A stretch of DNA of 62,323 nt from an uncultured Propionibacteriaceae bacterium (GTDB taxonomy: Bacteria > Actinomycetota > Actinomycetes > Propionibacteriales > Propionibacteriaceae). The number at the start of each line of letters is the position of its first letter. Positions within the stretch are counted from its first letter, which is position 1. Below the pieces are notes generated by a model. It was given only the letters and a program-made list of their open reading frames with translations, was not told the DNA's origin and did no database searches. This document shows, piece after piece, positions 36,749 to 45,884 of this stretch. The stretch spans positions 1-62,323 of the forward strand of contig CAMDZW010000022.1 of NCBI GenBank assembly GCA_945911015.1, given 5' to 3'. Made by a program: the position numbers and the translations under genes.

Positions 36749-38779
36749 ATGGCCAACCGCCTCGCCAACACGACAAGTCCGTACCTGCGTCAGCACGCGG
36801 ACAACCCCGTCGACTGGCACGAATGGGGGCCTGAGGCGCTGGCCGAGGCCCGGGAACGGGACGTGCCGATTTTCCTGTCGGTGGGCTATGCCGCCTGCCA
36901 CTGGTGTCATGTGATGGCGCACGAGTCGTTCGAGGACCCGGTGGTCGCTGAGCTGGTCAATCGGACCAGTGTGCCGATCAAGGTTGACCGGGAGGAACGT
37001 CCCGACATCGACACGGTCCACATGAGTGCCACGATCGCGCTGACCGGGCAGGGTGGCTGGCCGATGTCGGTTTGGCTCACCCCGGAAGGCCACCCGTTCC
37101 ATGCCGGCACCTACTTCCCGCCCGAACCCCGACACGGCATGCCCTCGTTCACTGATGTCGTGACCGCTGTGGCGCAGGCCTGGCAGGACCGCCGCGACGA
37201 GGTCCGCACGGGGGCCAGTGACATCGCAGCCGAACTCGCCGCCCGCACGGTGCCGCCCGCCCCCGGTGACATCGGTCCCGCCGAGATCGACCAGGCCGTG
37301 CTCGGACTTGCCGCCAGCTATGACGCGGCCCATCCCGGATTCGGCACGATGCCGAAGTTCCCACCGTCGATGGTGCTGGATTTCCTTGTGGCACGGGCAT
37401 CCCAGGCGGACGGCATCGTCGCTGACCAGGCGTGGCGGATGGCTCGCGACACCTGTCTGGCGATGGCCAACGGTGGACTGTTCGACCAACTCGGCGGTGG
37501 TTTCGCCCGCTACAGCGTCGACCGTGCCTGGCTGGTGCCGCATTTCGAGAAGATGCTGTACGACAATGCTTTGCTGCTGTCGGTCTACGGCAAGGCATGG
37601 TCCGAGGCGCGGCGCCGCGGTGAGGACACGAGCCGATACAGCCAGGTGATCGCCATGACGGTTGACTGGGTCGTCACTCACCTGACGACATCCCAGAACG
37701 GTTTCGCCTCGTCCTTCGACGCGGACAGCGTCGACAAGCACGGCGAGCACCGGGAAGGAGCCTTCTATGTTTGGACTCCGGACGAGCTCGAGGCGGCCCT
37801 TGGACCCGATGATGCCGCCACCGCCCGGGAAGCCTTCGGTCTTACTGACACCCCCAACTTCGAGGACGGAACCTCTGTCCTGCAACGAAACCCGGACGTT
37901 GAGCTGCCCGACGAAATCCGGCAGACATTGCTGGACATCCGGGCCCGACGGCACAGTCCGTCCTGCGACGACAAGGTGGTCACTGCCTGGAACGGCTGGA
38001 TGATCGCCGCGCTCGCCGAGACTGCGATGCAGGCTGGTCGTGACGACTGGCTGACCCATGCCGTCAGCGCCGCTGAATGCGTCCTGCGCGACAACGTGAT
38101 CGACGGTGCCTTGATGCGCACCTCGCGTGCCGGAACGGCCTCATCGGCCCCGGCAGTCGCCGAGGACTTCGCCGGCTTCGCCCACGGGTGTGCCGTGCTC
38201 GCCCAAGCAACCGGTGACCTGGTCTGGTTGACCCGAGCCATCGATCTGCTCGACGAACTTCACACCCGCTTCGTCGACGAGGCGGGGCTCCACGACACGG
38301 CCGCGGACGCCGAGGAGCTCTTCCTGCGCCCCCGCGAGATCGCGGAGAATGCGACCCCGTCGGCGACCACCGCAGCGCTGCGCGCCACCCGGATGGTCCA
38401 TCGGTTGACCGGTGACGACCGCTGGCGTCAGCGAGCCGATGCCTTGCAGCACAGCTGTGGTGAGCTGGCTGTTCGTGCCCCCCGTGGGGCGGGCTGGGCC
38501 CTGTCGGATGCGGTGTCGATCCATGGGGCACGGCCGGCGACCGAAATCGCTGTCCTCGGTGCCGACCCCGGAGAGTTGCTCGCGACCGCCTGGACCCAGG
38601 CACCGGCCGGATCGGTCTTCCTGGCCGGGCAGGAGACCGAGCCCACTGCCGTACCGACGATCCTGTCGGGCCGGACCACGCAGGATGGTGTGGCGACCGC
38701 CTATGTCTGCCGCGGTGAGACCTGCCTTGCGCCGGTGACGACCGTGGCTGCACTGAGCGAGGCCCTGTCGCTAGGCTGA
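36749..38779 (+). CDS. DUF255 thioredoxin-domain protein (YyaL/Spata20-like)
   Basis: A 676-residue cytosolic protein. The N-terminal thioredoxin-like domain (about 1-160) has the start NTTSPYLRQHADNPVDWHEW and the redox motif YAACHWCHVMAHESFED near 50-66. The remainder is an (alpha/alpha)6 barrel like that of N-acylglucosamine 2-epimerases and glycoside hydrolases (GGLFDQLGGGFARYSVD, VPHFEKMLYDNALL, VTAWNGWMIAAL). The family spans bacteria to mammals and its activity is unsettled. A CAGGAG site precedes the ATG. It corresponds in position to Rv1084. Confidence 0.93.
   Translation: MANRLANTTSPYLRQHADNPVDWHEWGPEALAEARERDVPIFLSVGYAACHWCHVMAHESFEDPVVAELVNRTSVPIKVDREERPDIDTVHMSATIALTGQGGWPMSVWLTPEGHPFHAGTYFPPEPRHGMPSFTDVVTAVAQAWQDRRDEVRTGASDIAAELAARTVPPAPGDIGPAEIDQAVLGLAASYDAAHPGFGTMPKFPPSMVLDFLVARASQADGIVADQAWRMARDTCLAMANGGLFDQLGGGFARYSVDRAWLVPHFEKMLYDNALLLSVYGKAWSEARRRGEDTSRYSQVIAMTVDWVVTHLTTSQNGFASSFDADSVDKHGEHREGAFYVWTPDELEAALGPDDAATAREAFGLTDTPNFEDGTSVLQRNPDVELPDEIRQTLLDIRARRHSPSCDDKVVTAWNGWMIAALAETAMQAGRDDWLTHAVSAAECVLRDNVIDGALMRTSRAGTASSAPAVAEDFAGFAHGCAVLAQATGDLVWLTRAIDLLDELHTRFVDEAGLHDTAADAEELFLRPREIAENATPSATTAALRATRMVHRLTGDDRWRQRADALQHSCGELAVRAPRGAGWALSDAVSIHGARPATEIAVLGADPGELLATAWTQAPAGSVFLAGQETEPTAVPTILSGRTTQDGVATAYVCRGETCLAPVTTVAALSEALSLG
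38772..38777 (+). promoter_or_regulatory. Putative -10 box (TAGGCT), leaderless-type
   Basis: TAGGCT overlaps the stop region of the DUF255 gene and ends 7 bases before the ATG at 38785, the same hexamer and spacing as at 4050. Confidence 0.5.
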
Positions 38780-38784
38780 CGGCC

Positions 38785-39813
38785 ATGAGCTCACAGACCT
38801 TGCGCGTCGGTGTCGTCGGGGCGGGCGGGAACACCCGGCTCCATCACATCCCCAAGTTGCAGGCGATCCCGGGCGTCGAAGTCGTCACCGTGGCCAACCG
38901 CAGCCGGGCATCGGCGCAGCGGGTGGCCGACGAGTTCGGCATTGCTCGGGTCGTCGATCACTGGGGTGAGGTGATCGCCGACGACACACTGGACGCCGTC
39001 GTGATCGGGACCTGGCCCAACCTGCATGCCCGGGTGACCGTCGCGGCGCTGGCGGCCGGCAAACATGTGCTGTGCGAGGCCCGGATGGCTCGCGACGTGG
39101 CCGAGGCCCGGGCGATGGCACAGGCCTCCCATGCGCGCCCTGAGTTGATCTGCCAGATCGTGCCGTCCCCGTTCACGCTGCGTCAGGATGCGGCGATCTC
39201 TCGTGTGCTGAGCGAAGGCGTGATCGGGGATCTGGTGCAGGTGGAGGTCAGCGCCTGCGGTGCATACGTGGATCCGGCGGCGTCGATCACTTGGCGGCAG
39301 TCGCGGGAGATCAGTGGCGTGAACATCATGGCGCTGGGCATCTGGTACGAAGCGTTGATGCGTTGGGTGGGGGAGGCGACCCGGGTGTCGGCCTTCGCCC
39401 GGACCATCGTGGCACGCCGCCCCGATGACGATGGCGTCCTGCGCACGGTTGACGTCCCCGACCATCTCGACCTGATTGGTGAGCTCGCCTGTGGCGCCCA
39501 GCTGCGGATGGTCCTGAGCCAGGCGACGGCCAGTGCCGCTCCGGACGGAGCACAGTTGTACGGGACAGCCGGCACTGTGCACGTCACTGGAGACAGGCTC
39601 TCGATCACCCGCCCCGGCGCAGAGCCTGAGGCAGTGCCAGTGGCAGAAGATGCTGCCGGATGGCGGGTTGAGGAGGAGTTCGTTGGAGCGATCCGCGGCA
39701 CCGAGCCGGTCCGTCACACCACCGTTGACGATGCCCTGCGCTACATGCTGTTCACCGAGGCCGTGCATCGCAGCATCCACGAGCACCGGCAGGTTTCCCT
39801 GAGTGAGCTGTGA
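38785..39813 (+). CDS. Gfo/Idh/MocA family oxidoreductase
   Basis: A 342-residue NAD(P)-dependent oxidoreductase. The Rossmann motif is VGVVGAGGNTRLHHIPKL (8-25). GTWPNLHARVTVAALAAGKHVLCE (near 72-95) holds the family motif, but with CEAR where EKP is usual, so the conserved catalytic Lys of that motif is absent. The C-terminal alpha/beta domain binds the sugar or related substrate. It is convergent with hemolysin III. The 124 bases after it show no gene. Substrate unknown; loss of the EKP motif suggests a divergent reaction. Confidence 0.88.
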   Translation: MSSQTLRVGVVGAGGNTRLHHIPKLQAIPGVEVVTVANRSRASAQRVADEFGIARVVDHWGEVIADDTLDAVVIGTWPNLHARVTVAALAAGKHVLCEARMARDVAEARAMAQASHARPELICQIVPSPFTLRQDAAISRVLSEGVIGDLVQVEVSACGAYVDPAASITWRQSREISGVNIMALGIWYEALMRWVGEATRVSAFARTIVARRPDDDGVLRTVDVPDHLDLIGELACGAQLRMVLSQATASAAPDGAQLYGTAGTVHVTGDRLSITRPGAEPEAVPVAEDAAGWRVEEEFVGAIRGTEPVRHTTVDDALRYMLFTEAVHRSIHEHRQVSLSEL

Positions 39814-39937
39814 GCACTCCATGGATGTCACACTCGAACGGGCACCCGAGGCTGACCGAGGCGTAGTCGGCAGTCGATCCGAACCTGGCCCACACTCAAC
39901 GGAGCTTCGCCCCTCCAGCTGTGGCAGCTCGTCGGCC

Positions 39938-40654
39938 TCAGGCGGTGTAGGTGGCGATCGAGATCGCGGTGTAGTGGCAGATGAAGGCCAACACGGTGCA
40001 GAGGTGGAAGATCTCGTGGAAACCGAACCAGGTGGGGGAGGGGTTCGGCTTCTTGGTGCCGTAGACGAGCGCGCCCACGCTGTAGAGCAGGCCGCCAGCA
40101 ACGATCAGGAAGAACACGGCCGGTCCACCGCTGGCCCAGAACTGGTTCAACCAGCCCAGGGCGGCCCAGCCGACGGCGAGGTACAGCACGGTGTAGAGCG
40201 CGCGGGGGGCCGACAACCAGAACAGTCGGAACAACAATCCCAACACGGCGGCACCCCAGACCAGACTGAGCAGCACGACGCGGCCGGTTCCCTCCAGCAG
40301 GAGCAGGGCCAGCGGTGTGTAGGTGGCAGCGATGAAGACGAAGATGTTGGCGTGGTCCATCCGGCGCAGCACCGCATTGGCGCGATCGCTCCAGTAGAAC
40401 CGGTGGTAGATCCCCGAGGTGCCGAAGAGTAGGACCGAGGCGAACAGGAAGACCGCACCGCCGAGCTTGCCGAGACCGGTCGGGGCGACGGCGATCAGCA
40501 CGATCCCGGCGGCCAGCGCCAGCGGGGTGGTGCAGGCGTGCAGCCAGCCACGAAGCTTCGGCTTCACCTCTCCCACGGCTTTGGACACTTCCGTACGGGC
40601 AGCGTCGAAGCTCTCAGCGGGGTTGGGGTGTGGCGGATTCGCAACTGCAGCCAT
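39938..40654 (-). CDS. Hemolysin III/YqfA family (PAQR-like) membrane protein
   Basis: A 238-residue protein with seven hydrophobic helices after a 35-residue cytosolic N-terminus. Family motifs are GWLHACTTPLALAAG, FGTSGIYHRFYWSD, RRMDHANIFVFIAATYTP and GFHEIFHLCTVLAFICHY; the conserved His and Asp residues are those of the PAQR/CREST hydrolase group. The name hemolysin is historical. AGGAG lies before the ATG. It is divergent from uppS, as Rv1085c is from Rv1086. Its promoter carries direct repeats suggesting a dedicated repressor. Confidence 0.93.
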   Translation of the reverse strand: MAAVANPPHPNPAESFDAARTEVSKAVGEVKPKLRGWLHACTTPLALAAGIVLIAVAPTGLGKLGGAVFLFASVLLFGTSGIYHRFYWSDRANAVLRRMDHANIFVFIAATYTPLALLLLEGTGRVVLLSLVWGAAVLGLLFRLFWLSAPRALYTVLYLAVGWAALGWLNQFWASGGPAVFFLIVAGGLLYSVGALVYGTKKPNPSPTWFGFHEIFHLCTVLAFICHYTAISIATYTA

Positions 40655-40696
40655 CGGGGCTCCTGGGTTCGGGAGGTGACCGACTCGAATCGGTGT

Positions 40697-40732
40697 CTAC
40701 GTCAGCGTAGGTTACGTTTGCGTAGGTTTCAA
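40697..40732 (-). promoter_or_regulatory. Hemolysin III promoter overlapped by repeats
   Basis: On the minus strand, TTGAAA (40732-40727) and TACGCT (40709-40704) are 17 bases apart and fit -35 and -10 boxes. Two copies of GCGTAGGTT on the plus strand (40705-40713, 40720-40728) and the palindrome CTACG-N4-CGTAG (40697-40710) overlap it, an arrangement expected for repressor binding. Confidence 0.55.
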
Positions 40733-40776
40733 GAGGCTCGGATGGAAGGCGGCGGCCGCGATCACCCCTCGGGGTC

Positions 40777-40782
40777 TAGAGT
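40777..40782 (+). promoter_or_regulatory. Putative -10 box (TAGAGT) for the prenyl synthase gene
   Basis: TAGAGT ends 8 bases before the ATG at 40791. Confidence 0.4.
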
Positions 40783-40790
40783 TGTGCTCC

Positions 40791-41597
40791 ATGGCGCAGA
40801 GACGGAAGTGGCGGGAGTTGCTGGACCGCATCCACCCTGCCGGGCTGCTGTACTCCACCTATGAACATCGCGTCCTCGCCGAGATCAGCCCCGATCAGCG
40901 GCCTCGCCATGTCGCGGTGATGGCTGACGGCAACCGCCGGTGGGCGCGCGCCAACGCCCCGGGGGAACCGCTCGAGGTCGGTTACCGGGCCGGAGCCCGA
41001 CGCCTCGTCGAATTCTGCGAGTGGTGTGATGAGGCCCAGATCCAGGTGGTCACGCTCTGGGTGCTGTCGACCGAGAACATCAAACGGGATGCCGCCGAGG
41101 TCGGACCGCTGCTCGAAGTGATCGCTGCTCTGGCCGATGAGCTCGCCATCCACCGCGACTGGCGGGTCCATTGTGTCGGTGCCCTCGACCTGCTGCCCGA
41201 TGACATCGCCGACCGACTCCGGTCGGCAGCCGAACGCACCGACGGCGAAACCGGCATGGTGATCAACATCGCAGTCTCGTACGGCGGACGGCACGAGCTG
41301 CGCGACGCCGTACGGGCGCTCCTGGCCGAACACGCCGATCGTGGTACCACCGTCGCCGAGCTCGCCGGGAGCCTCGAGATCGAGCACATCGCCAGCCACC
41401 TCTACACCGCCGGTCAGCCCGACCCGGACCTGGTGATCCGCACCTCCGGCGAGCAGCGGCTGGGTGGATTCCTGCTGTGGCAGTCGGTGCACAGCGAGTT
41501 CTACTTCTGTGACGCCTTGTGGCCCGACTTCCGCAAGGTCGATTTCGTACGAGCCCTGCGCTCCTTCGCCCAACGCGAGCGCCGCTATGGCAAGTAG
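40791..41597 (+). CDS. uppS: Z-isoprenyl diphosphate synthase (UppS family)
   Basis: About 268 residues of the cis-prenyltransferase family, which extends allylic diphosphates with isopentenyl diphosphate for polyprenyl carriers. Visible motifs are HVAVMADGNRRWAR with the catalytic Asp near residue 46, WVLSTENIKR, VINIAVSYGGRHEL and IRTSGEQRLGGFLLWQSVHSEF. By neighbourhood (divergent hemolysin III) it corresponds to Rv1086, the short-chain Z-farnesyl diphosphate synthase, rather than the long-chain Rv2361c. Product length cannot be proved here. Confidence 0.93.
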   Translation: MAQRRKWRELLDRIHPAGLLYSTYEHRVLAEISPDQRPRHVAVMADGNRRWARANAPGEPLEVGYRAGARRLVEFCEWCDEAQIQVVTLWVLSTENIKRDAAEVGPLLEVIAALADELAIHRDWRVHCVGALDLLPDDIADRLRSAAERTDGETGMVINIAVSYGGRHELRDAVRALLAEHADRGTTVAELAGSLEIEHIASHLYTAGQPDPDLVIRTSGEQRLGGFLLWQSVHSEFYFCDALWPDFRKVDFVRALRSFAQRERRYGK

Positions 41598-41854
41598 GGC
41601 TCGATCGCTGCGGGAGTGGACACCTGTTGTTCACCCCCGCGGACGGCGCGTCGCCACGATTGGCCCAGATGTGAGTCGTACCGTCGAAGTGCGAACGGTG
41701 GGGAAGCCGCTCGCGCCGGACAGGATCAAGGCCACACCAGGAGGATTGGCACTTGAGACACCATTGGCCCGCACCAGGCCCGGGGACTGACCGGCCCGCT
41801 TGACAAGGCGAGGCCGGGCGTCGGTGCCGCACGGTCTCGGGCAAGGACAGGTCC
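41598..41854. other. 257-base region between uppS and phoH without an assured gene
   Basis: No tRNA or clear terminator is seen. One small open frame (41587-41790, 67 codons) overlaps the end of uppS but has no recognisable sequence. A GGACAGG ribosome binding site for the next gene lies at its end. Confidence 0.4.
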
Positions 41855-43174
41855 ATGCAGAAGACGACCGGCCACGAAGCGAGCTGGCGCCGTACGTACG
41901 TCATCGACACCTCGGTGCTGCTGAGCGATCCGTACGCGATCCGACGCTTTGCCGAACATGATGTGGTCCTGCCCATCGTGGTGATCACCGAACTCGAGGC
42001 GAAACGGCACCACAGCGAATTGGGCTACTTCGCCCGCTCCGCGCTGCGCCAGCTGGATGAGCTGCGGGTCCGTCACGGCAGCCTCAACGCGCCGATCCCG
42101 GTCAACGATGTCGGCGGCACCGTCCACGTCGAGCTGAACCACAGTGACCCAATGGCACTGCCCGAGGGATTCCGGCTCGGCGACAACGACTCCCGGATCC
42201 TCGCGGTGGCTCTGAACTATCGCCAGGAGGGCCATGATGTCGTCCTGGTCTCCAAGGATCTGCCGATGCGGGTCAAGGCAGCGGCGGTCGGGCTGGCCGC
42301 CGAGGAGTACCGCGCCGAGCTGGCCGTCGAGTCCGGGTGGACCGGGATGACCGAGATCGACATCGACCAGCCGAGCGTCGATGAGCTCTACGAACAGGGC
42401 GTGATCGACCACGACGCCGCCCGGGATCTGCCCTGTCACACCGGTGTCGTCCTGCTGGGCACACAAAGCACTGCGCTGGCGCGGGTGAACCCCGGCAAGC
42501 AGCTGCAGTTGGTCCGCAGTGACCTCGAGGTCTTCGGCCTGCACGGTCGCTCGGCCGAGCAGCGTGTCGCACTCGACCTGCTCATGGATCCTCAGGTCGG
42601 CATCGTCTCCCTCGGTGGACGAGCCGGTACGGGCAAGTCGGCGCTGGCGCTGTGTGCCGGTCTCGAATCAGTGATGGAGCGCCGCCAACACTCCAAGGTT
42701 GTCGTCTTCCGGCCGCTCTACTCGGTCGGCGGGCAGGAGCTCGGCTACCTGCCCGGTTCCGAGGCGGAGAAGATGGGGCCGTGGGCCCAGGCGGTGCACG
42801 ACACCCTCGGTGCGGTCACCTCCCAGGTGGTGATCGATGAGGTGCTCGACCGCGGCATGCTCGAAGTGCTGCCGCTGACCCACATCCGAGGTCGCTCCCT
42901 GCACGATGCCTTCGTGATCGTCGACGAGGCGCAGTCGCTGGAACGCAATGTCCTGCTCACCGTGCTCAGCCGGATCGGCCAGAACTCCCGGGTCGTCCTG
43001 ACCCACGACGTCGCCCAGCGCGACAATCTGCGGGTCGGTCGCCACGACGGTGTCGTCGCCGTGGTCGAGAAGCTCAAGGGGCATCCCCTCTTCGCCCACG
43101 TCACGCTGACCCGGTCCGAACGGTCCCCGATCGCGGCTCTGGTCACCGAGATGCTGGAAGACGTGCAGATCTGA
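41855..43174 (+). CDS. phoH2: PIN-PhoH fusion protein (PhoH2-like RNA helicase/nuclease)
   Basis: A 439-residue protein. The N-terminal PIN nuclease domain (about 12-145) has [32 protein letters not shown] and [13 protein letters not shown], supplying the acidic metal site. The C-terminal PhoH ATPase (about 235-435) has the Walker A motif [11 protein letters not shown] near 254, [10 protein letters not shown] as Walker B and LTHDVAQRD. Mycobacterial PhoH2 (Rv1095) is a sequence-specific RNA helicase and RNase paired with a small antitoxin PhoAT. No clear PhoAT gene is seen upstream here. GGACAGG precedes the ATG. Confidence 0.94.
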   Translation: MQKTTGHEASWRRTYVIDTSVLLSDPYAIRRFAEHDVVLPIVVITELEAKRHHSELGYFARSALRQLDELRVRHGSLNAPIPVNDVGGTVHVELNHSDPMALPEGFRLGDNDSRILAVALNYRQEGHDVVLVSKDLPMRVKAAAVGLAAEEYRAELAVESGWTGMTEIDIDQPSVDELYEQGVIDHDAARDLPCHTGVVLLGTQSTALARVNPGKQLQLVRSDLEVFGLHGRSAEQRVALDLLMDPQVGIVSLGGRAGTGKSALALCAGLESVMERRQHSKVVVFRPLYSVGGQELGYLPGSEAEKMGPWAQAVHDTLGAVTSQVVIDEVLDRGMLEVLPLTHIRGRSLHDAFVIVDEAQSLERNVLLTVLSRIGQNSRVVLTHDVAQRDNLRVGRHDGVVAVVEKLKGHPLFAHVTLTRSERSPIAALVTEMLEDVQI

Positions 43175-43213
43175 TCTGTGGCTCAGTTCTGAGTTGTGGC
43201 ACAGTGGGGAACC

Positions 43214-43843
43214 GTGCGTGACGCGATCCGATCCCTCCTCGTCGCCGCCACCGTGGCCGCCCTGGTCATCGGTGTCGCCGCGGCGGTGTCCCTGCACATC
43301 TCGGCCAGTGCGCTGCCGAATGAAGTCGGTCGAGTCGCGGTGCCGGTGCCGACCGGTGTCTCGTTGGCCGAGCGGGAGAAGAACCTCAGTCGCGGTGACG
43401 ACCGGGCACCGATTGCGTCCGACCGTGCCCTCCAGGAACGGTCACAGCTGCTCGATGAGCAGCACAAGGATGCCGAACGGGAGGCCGAGGACCAGCTCCG
43501 GCGGATCATCGAACGCGACGGCTACGACCCCCGCACCGCCGACACCCCTCGTGAGATGGGCCAGCAGATGGCGGCCAACCTGTACGGATGGACCGGCTCA
43601 CAGTGGACGTGCTACGACAAGCTGGTCATGTCCGAGAGTCGGTGGGTGGTGACCGCGACCAACCCGAGCAGCGGGGCGTACGGCATCCCGCAGTCTCTGC
43701 CCGGCAGCAAGATGGCCTCCGAGGGTGACGACTGGCGCACCAACCCGGCCACCCAGATCAAGTGGGGGCTCAAGTATGTCCAGCAGCGGTACGGGACACC
43801 GTGTGCTGCCTGGTCGTTCAAGCAAGCGAATAACTGGTACTGA
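43214..43843 (+). CDS. Lytic transglycosylase (SLT-like) with N-terminal membrane anchor
   Basis: About 209 residues. A hydrophobic segment at about 5-28 anchors or exports the protein. A charged helical stretch (about 60-105, rich in Glu, Arg and Gln) precedes the C-terminal domain: LVMSESRWVVTATNPSSGAYGIPQ, GDDWRTNPATQIKWGLKYV and the terminal ANNWY. This is the pattern of actinobacterial resuscitation/SLT-type peptidoglycan lytic enzymes, with the catalytic Glu in SES near 140. GTG at 43214 is chosen; GTG at 43196 is possible. Its TGA abuts the convergent gene stop, so the two read TGATCA. Confidence 0.85.
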   Translation: MRDAIRSLLVAATVAALVIGVAAAVSLHISASALPNEVGRVAVPVPTGVSLAEREKNLSRGDDRAPIASDRALQERSQLLDEQHKDAEREAEDQLRRIIERDGYDPRTADTPREMGQQMAANLYGWTGSQWTCYDKLVMSESRWVVTATNPSSGAYGIPQSLPGSKMASEGDDWRTNPATQIKWGLKYVQQRYGTPCAAWSFKQANNWY

Positions 43844-44176
43844 TCAGCGCACCTGACCGATCACGACACGAGTGACTCGGTCCCCGGTCCACGAGCTCGG
43901 CCGATAGAGCATCAGCTCACGCGGAGAGATCTGGAGCAGCAGGTCCTTCTCGGTGATCTCCACCCACGCCGGCTGCTCCCGCCGGGCCACCGACTCAATG
44001 AAGGCGAGTGCCTGGGACTCGGTGAGCACATCGGTGACCTGGTTGGGCTGCGACATGTTCTGCTGGCCAGCCCGCTCATTGATGATGAGCACGACATAGC
44101 GGCCACTGGTGCTCGGTGCTCCCGGCTGGTACTGCGGGAACTCGATCGGTGGGGGATCCTGGGGTCCAGAACTCAT
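43844..44176 (-). CDS. Hypothetical protein (110 aa)
   Basis: A soluble protein with no signal peptide. The first 25 residues are rich in Pro and Gln and probably unstructured. The rest has beta-strand pattern: GRYVVLIINERAG, PAWVEITEKDLLLQISPREL and VTRVVIGQVR. I do not recognise a family. The start is supported by a TAGATT box six bases upstream. It is 20 bases downstream of the D-aminoacylase-like gene start region on the same strand, but transcribed from its own promoter, and convergent with the lytic transglycosylase. Confidence 0.65.
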   Translation of the reverse strand: MSSGPQDPPPIEFPQYQPGAPSTSGRYVVLIINERAGQQNMSQPNQVTDVLTESQALAFIESVARREQPAWVEITEKDLLLQISPRELMLYRPSSWTGDRVTRVVIGQVR

Positions 44177-44182
44177 GGCACC

Positions 44183-44188
44183 AATCTA
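44183..44188 (-). promoter_or_regulatory. Putative -10 box (TAGATT), leaderless-type
   Basis: TAGATT on the minus strand ends six bases before the ATG at 44176. Confidence 0.45.
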
Positions 44189-44196
44189 GGCCGCAA

Positions 44197-45801
44197 TCAG
44201 CTCGATCGCAGCGCGCGACCGGGCCGCGCGCCGACGGCATCCCGCGCTCCGGTCACCTCGCCGCCAACGACCGCGGCAACGCCATTGACGTACACCCGGT
44301 CGATGCCGACGGCGAACCGGTGTGGCTCGGGGTAGGTCGCGGGGGAGTCGACCGTGTTCGGGTCGAAGACCACCAGATCGGCCACCGCACCGACGACCAA
44401 CCGGCCCCGGTCGGTCAGCCCGAGTCGGTCGGCCGGTGCACTGGTCATGTGCCGTACGGCTTCGGCCAGACTCAGCGCGCCGGTCTCGCGGACATAGTGG
44501 CCGAGCACCCGGGGGAAGGTGCCGAAGGCACGTGGGTGTGGTTTGGCGCCGACCATGATGCCGTCGCTGCCGACGGTGTGCCGTGGATGCTGCATCAGGG
44601 CCCGGACATGCTCCTCGATGCCAGAGAACATGACACAGGAGGCCGAGAAGTCCGTGCCCCGCAGGAGATCCATGGCTGCCTCCACCGGATCGGTCCCCAC
44701 CCGCTGGCCGATCTCAGCCACCGAGAGCCCGGTCGTCCACGACCAGTCCCCCTCGGGCACACCACCGATCACGATCCGGTCCCACTCGGCCACGAATCCC
44801 TGGTGGCCATCCGAACCAGTGACATCCATCGCCTCCCGCATCCGGGCGCGGGCCCGGACGTCGGCGAACAGGGCCTGCTGATCGGCGAGGGTGCCGACTT
44901 GTGACCAGCTCGGGAACTGCGCAAACAGGGTGGACATGCTTGCCGCATAGGGATAGCTGTCGAAGCTGTAGTCGACACCGTCGGCCTCGCCGGCATCGAA
45001 GATCGCCAACAGCTCGGGCAGCCGGCCACGGTTGGCCGGATAGCTCAGATGGGCGTGTGCCATGTGCAGGCGGACTCCCGAGCCCCGTGCAATGTCGAAA
45101 CACTCCCCGTACCCGCCCATCACATCGACGCCGTAGTTGCGGTGGTGGGGGACATACAGCCCGTCGTACTCGACGACGACCTTGCACAACTCCACGAGCT
45201 CCTCGGTGGTGGAGAACATCGCCGGCACATAGGTCAGGCCTGCGCTCATCCCGTACGCGCCTGCTTCCATCCCTGCGCGCAGCAGATCGGCCATCGCCGA
45301 GATCTCAGCCGAGGTGGCAGGCCGGTCCTCGGTGCCGATCACCAGCTGGCGCAGATTGCCGTGTGGCACCAGATAGGCACCATTGCAGGCAATGCCCTGG
45401 TCGAGCCGGTCCAGGTACTCGGCCACCGATCGCCAGCTGAACCGATACCCGGCTGGATCGTCGTTCCAACCGCGGATCCGGTCGGCAATGATCGGCAACA
45501 CCTCATCGGTGACCGGTGCATAGCTCAGTCCGTCCTGGCCCAGCACTTCGGTGGTGATGCCCTGGCTGATCCGGCCGGCATGGTCAGGGTTGACCAACAG
45601 CTGCAGATCCGAGTGGGTGTGCATGTCGATGAAGCCGGGCGCGACGACCTGGCCGCCGACGTCGATGACCTCACCGACCGAACCCGGCCCCGGGGCGACC
45701 TCGACGATCCGTGCCCCCTCCAGGACGAGGTGGCCCTCGAACGGCTCGGTGCCGGTGCCGTCCAGGATGGCGGCATTGGTCAAGGTGGTGACTCCGGACA
45801 T
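44197..45801 (-). CDS. D-aminoacylase family amidohydrolase
   Basis: A 534-residue metal-dependent amidohydrolase of the N-acyl-D-amino-acid deacylase group. VVAPGFIDMHTHSDLQLLVNPDHAG (about 54-78) gives the first metal His pair, and GITTEVLGQDGLSYAPV follows. LHMAHAHLSYPANRG supplies a later His, and VGSDGIMVGAKPHPRAFGTFPRVLG the catalytic Asp region typical of this family. Natural substrates may be N-acyl-D-amino acids or cyclic ureides. The ATG at 45801 has a TACAGT box 7 bases upstream; the frame is open beyond it. It is divergent from the YdcF gene. Confidence 0.88.
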   Translation of the reverse strand: MSGVTTLTNAAILDGTGTEPFEGHLVLEGARIVEVAPGPGSVGEVIDVGGQVVAPGFIDMHTHSDLQLLVNPDHAGRISQGITTEVLGQDGLSYAPVTDEVLPIIADRIRGWNDDPAGYRFSWRSVAEYLDRLDQGIACNGAYLVPHGNLRQLVIGTEDRPATSAEISAMADLLRAGMEAGAYGMSAGLTYVPAMFSTTEELVELCKVVVEYDGLYVPHHRNYGVDVMGGYGECFDIARGSGVRLHMAHAHLSYPANRGRLPELLAIFDAGEADGVDYSFDSYPYAASMSTLFAQFPSWSQVGTLADQQALFADVRARARMREAMDVTGSDGHQGFVAEWDRIVIGGVPEGDWSWTTGLSVAEIGQRVGTDPVEAAMDLLRGTDFSASCVMFSGIEEHVRALMQHPRHTVGSDGIMVGAKPHPRAFGTFPRVLGHYVRETGALSLAEAVRHMTSAPADRLGLTDRGRLVVGAVADLVVFDPNTVDSPATYPEPHRFAVGIDRVYVNGVAAVVGGEVTGARDAVGARPGRALRSS

Positions 45802-45808
45802 GGGCCGC

Positions 45809-45814
45809 ACTGTA
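45809..45814 (-). promoter_or_regulatory. Putative -10 box (TACAGT), leaderless-type
   Basis: TACAGT on the minus strand ends 7 bases before the ATG at 45801. Confidence 0.5.
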
Positions 45815-45871
45815 GACCACCGTCGTCGATCTGAGGACCGTCGTCCGACGCGGGTGCCGGCTCCGGTCCAG

Positions 45872-45877
45872 TACGGT
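45872..45877 (+). promoter_or_regulatory. Putative -10 box (TACGGT), leaderless-type
   Basis: TACGGT ends 7 bases before the ATG at 45885, and its position decides for this start over the upstream GTG at 45876. Confidence 0.45.
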
Positions 45878-45884
45878 GACGACC

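Noticed and set aside
39938..40654. Hemolysin III as a virulence toxin
   Set aside because: The family name is historical; the protein is a seven-helix PAQR-like membrane protein conserved in harmless Actinobacteria.
41587..41790. Small open frame before phoH2 as a possible PhoAT-type antitoxin
   Set aside because: It overlaps uppS, ends 64 bases before phoH2 without coupling, and its basic, Pro-rich sequence shows no recognisable match; only context suggests it.
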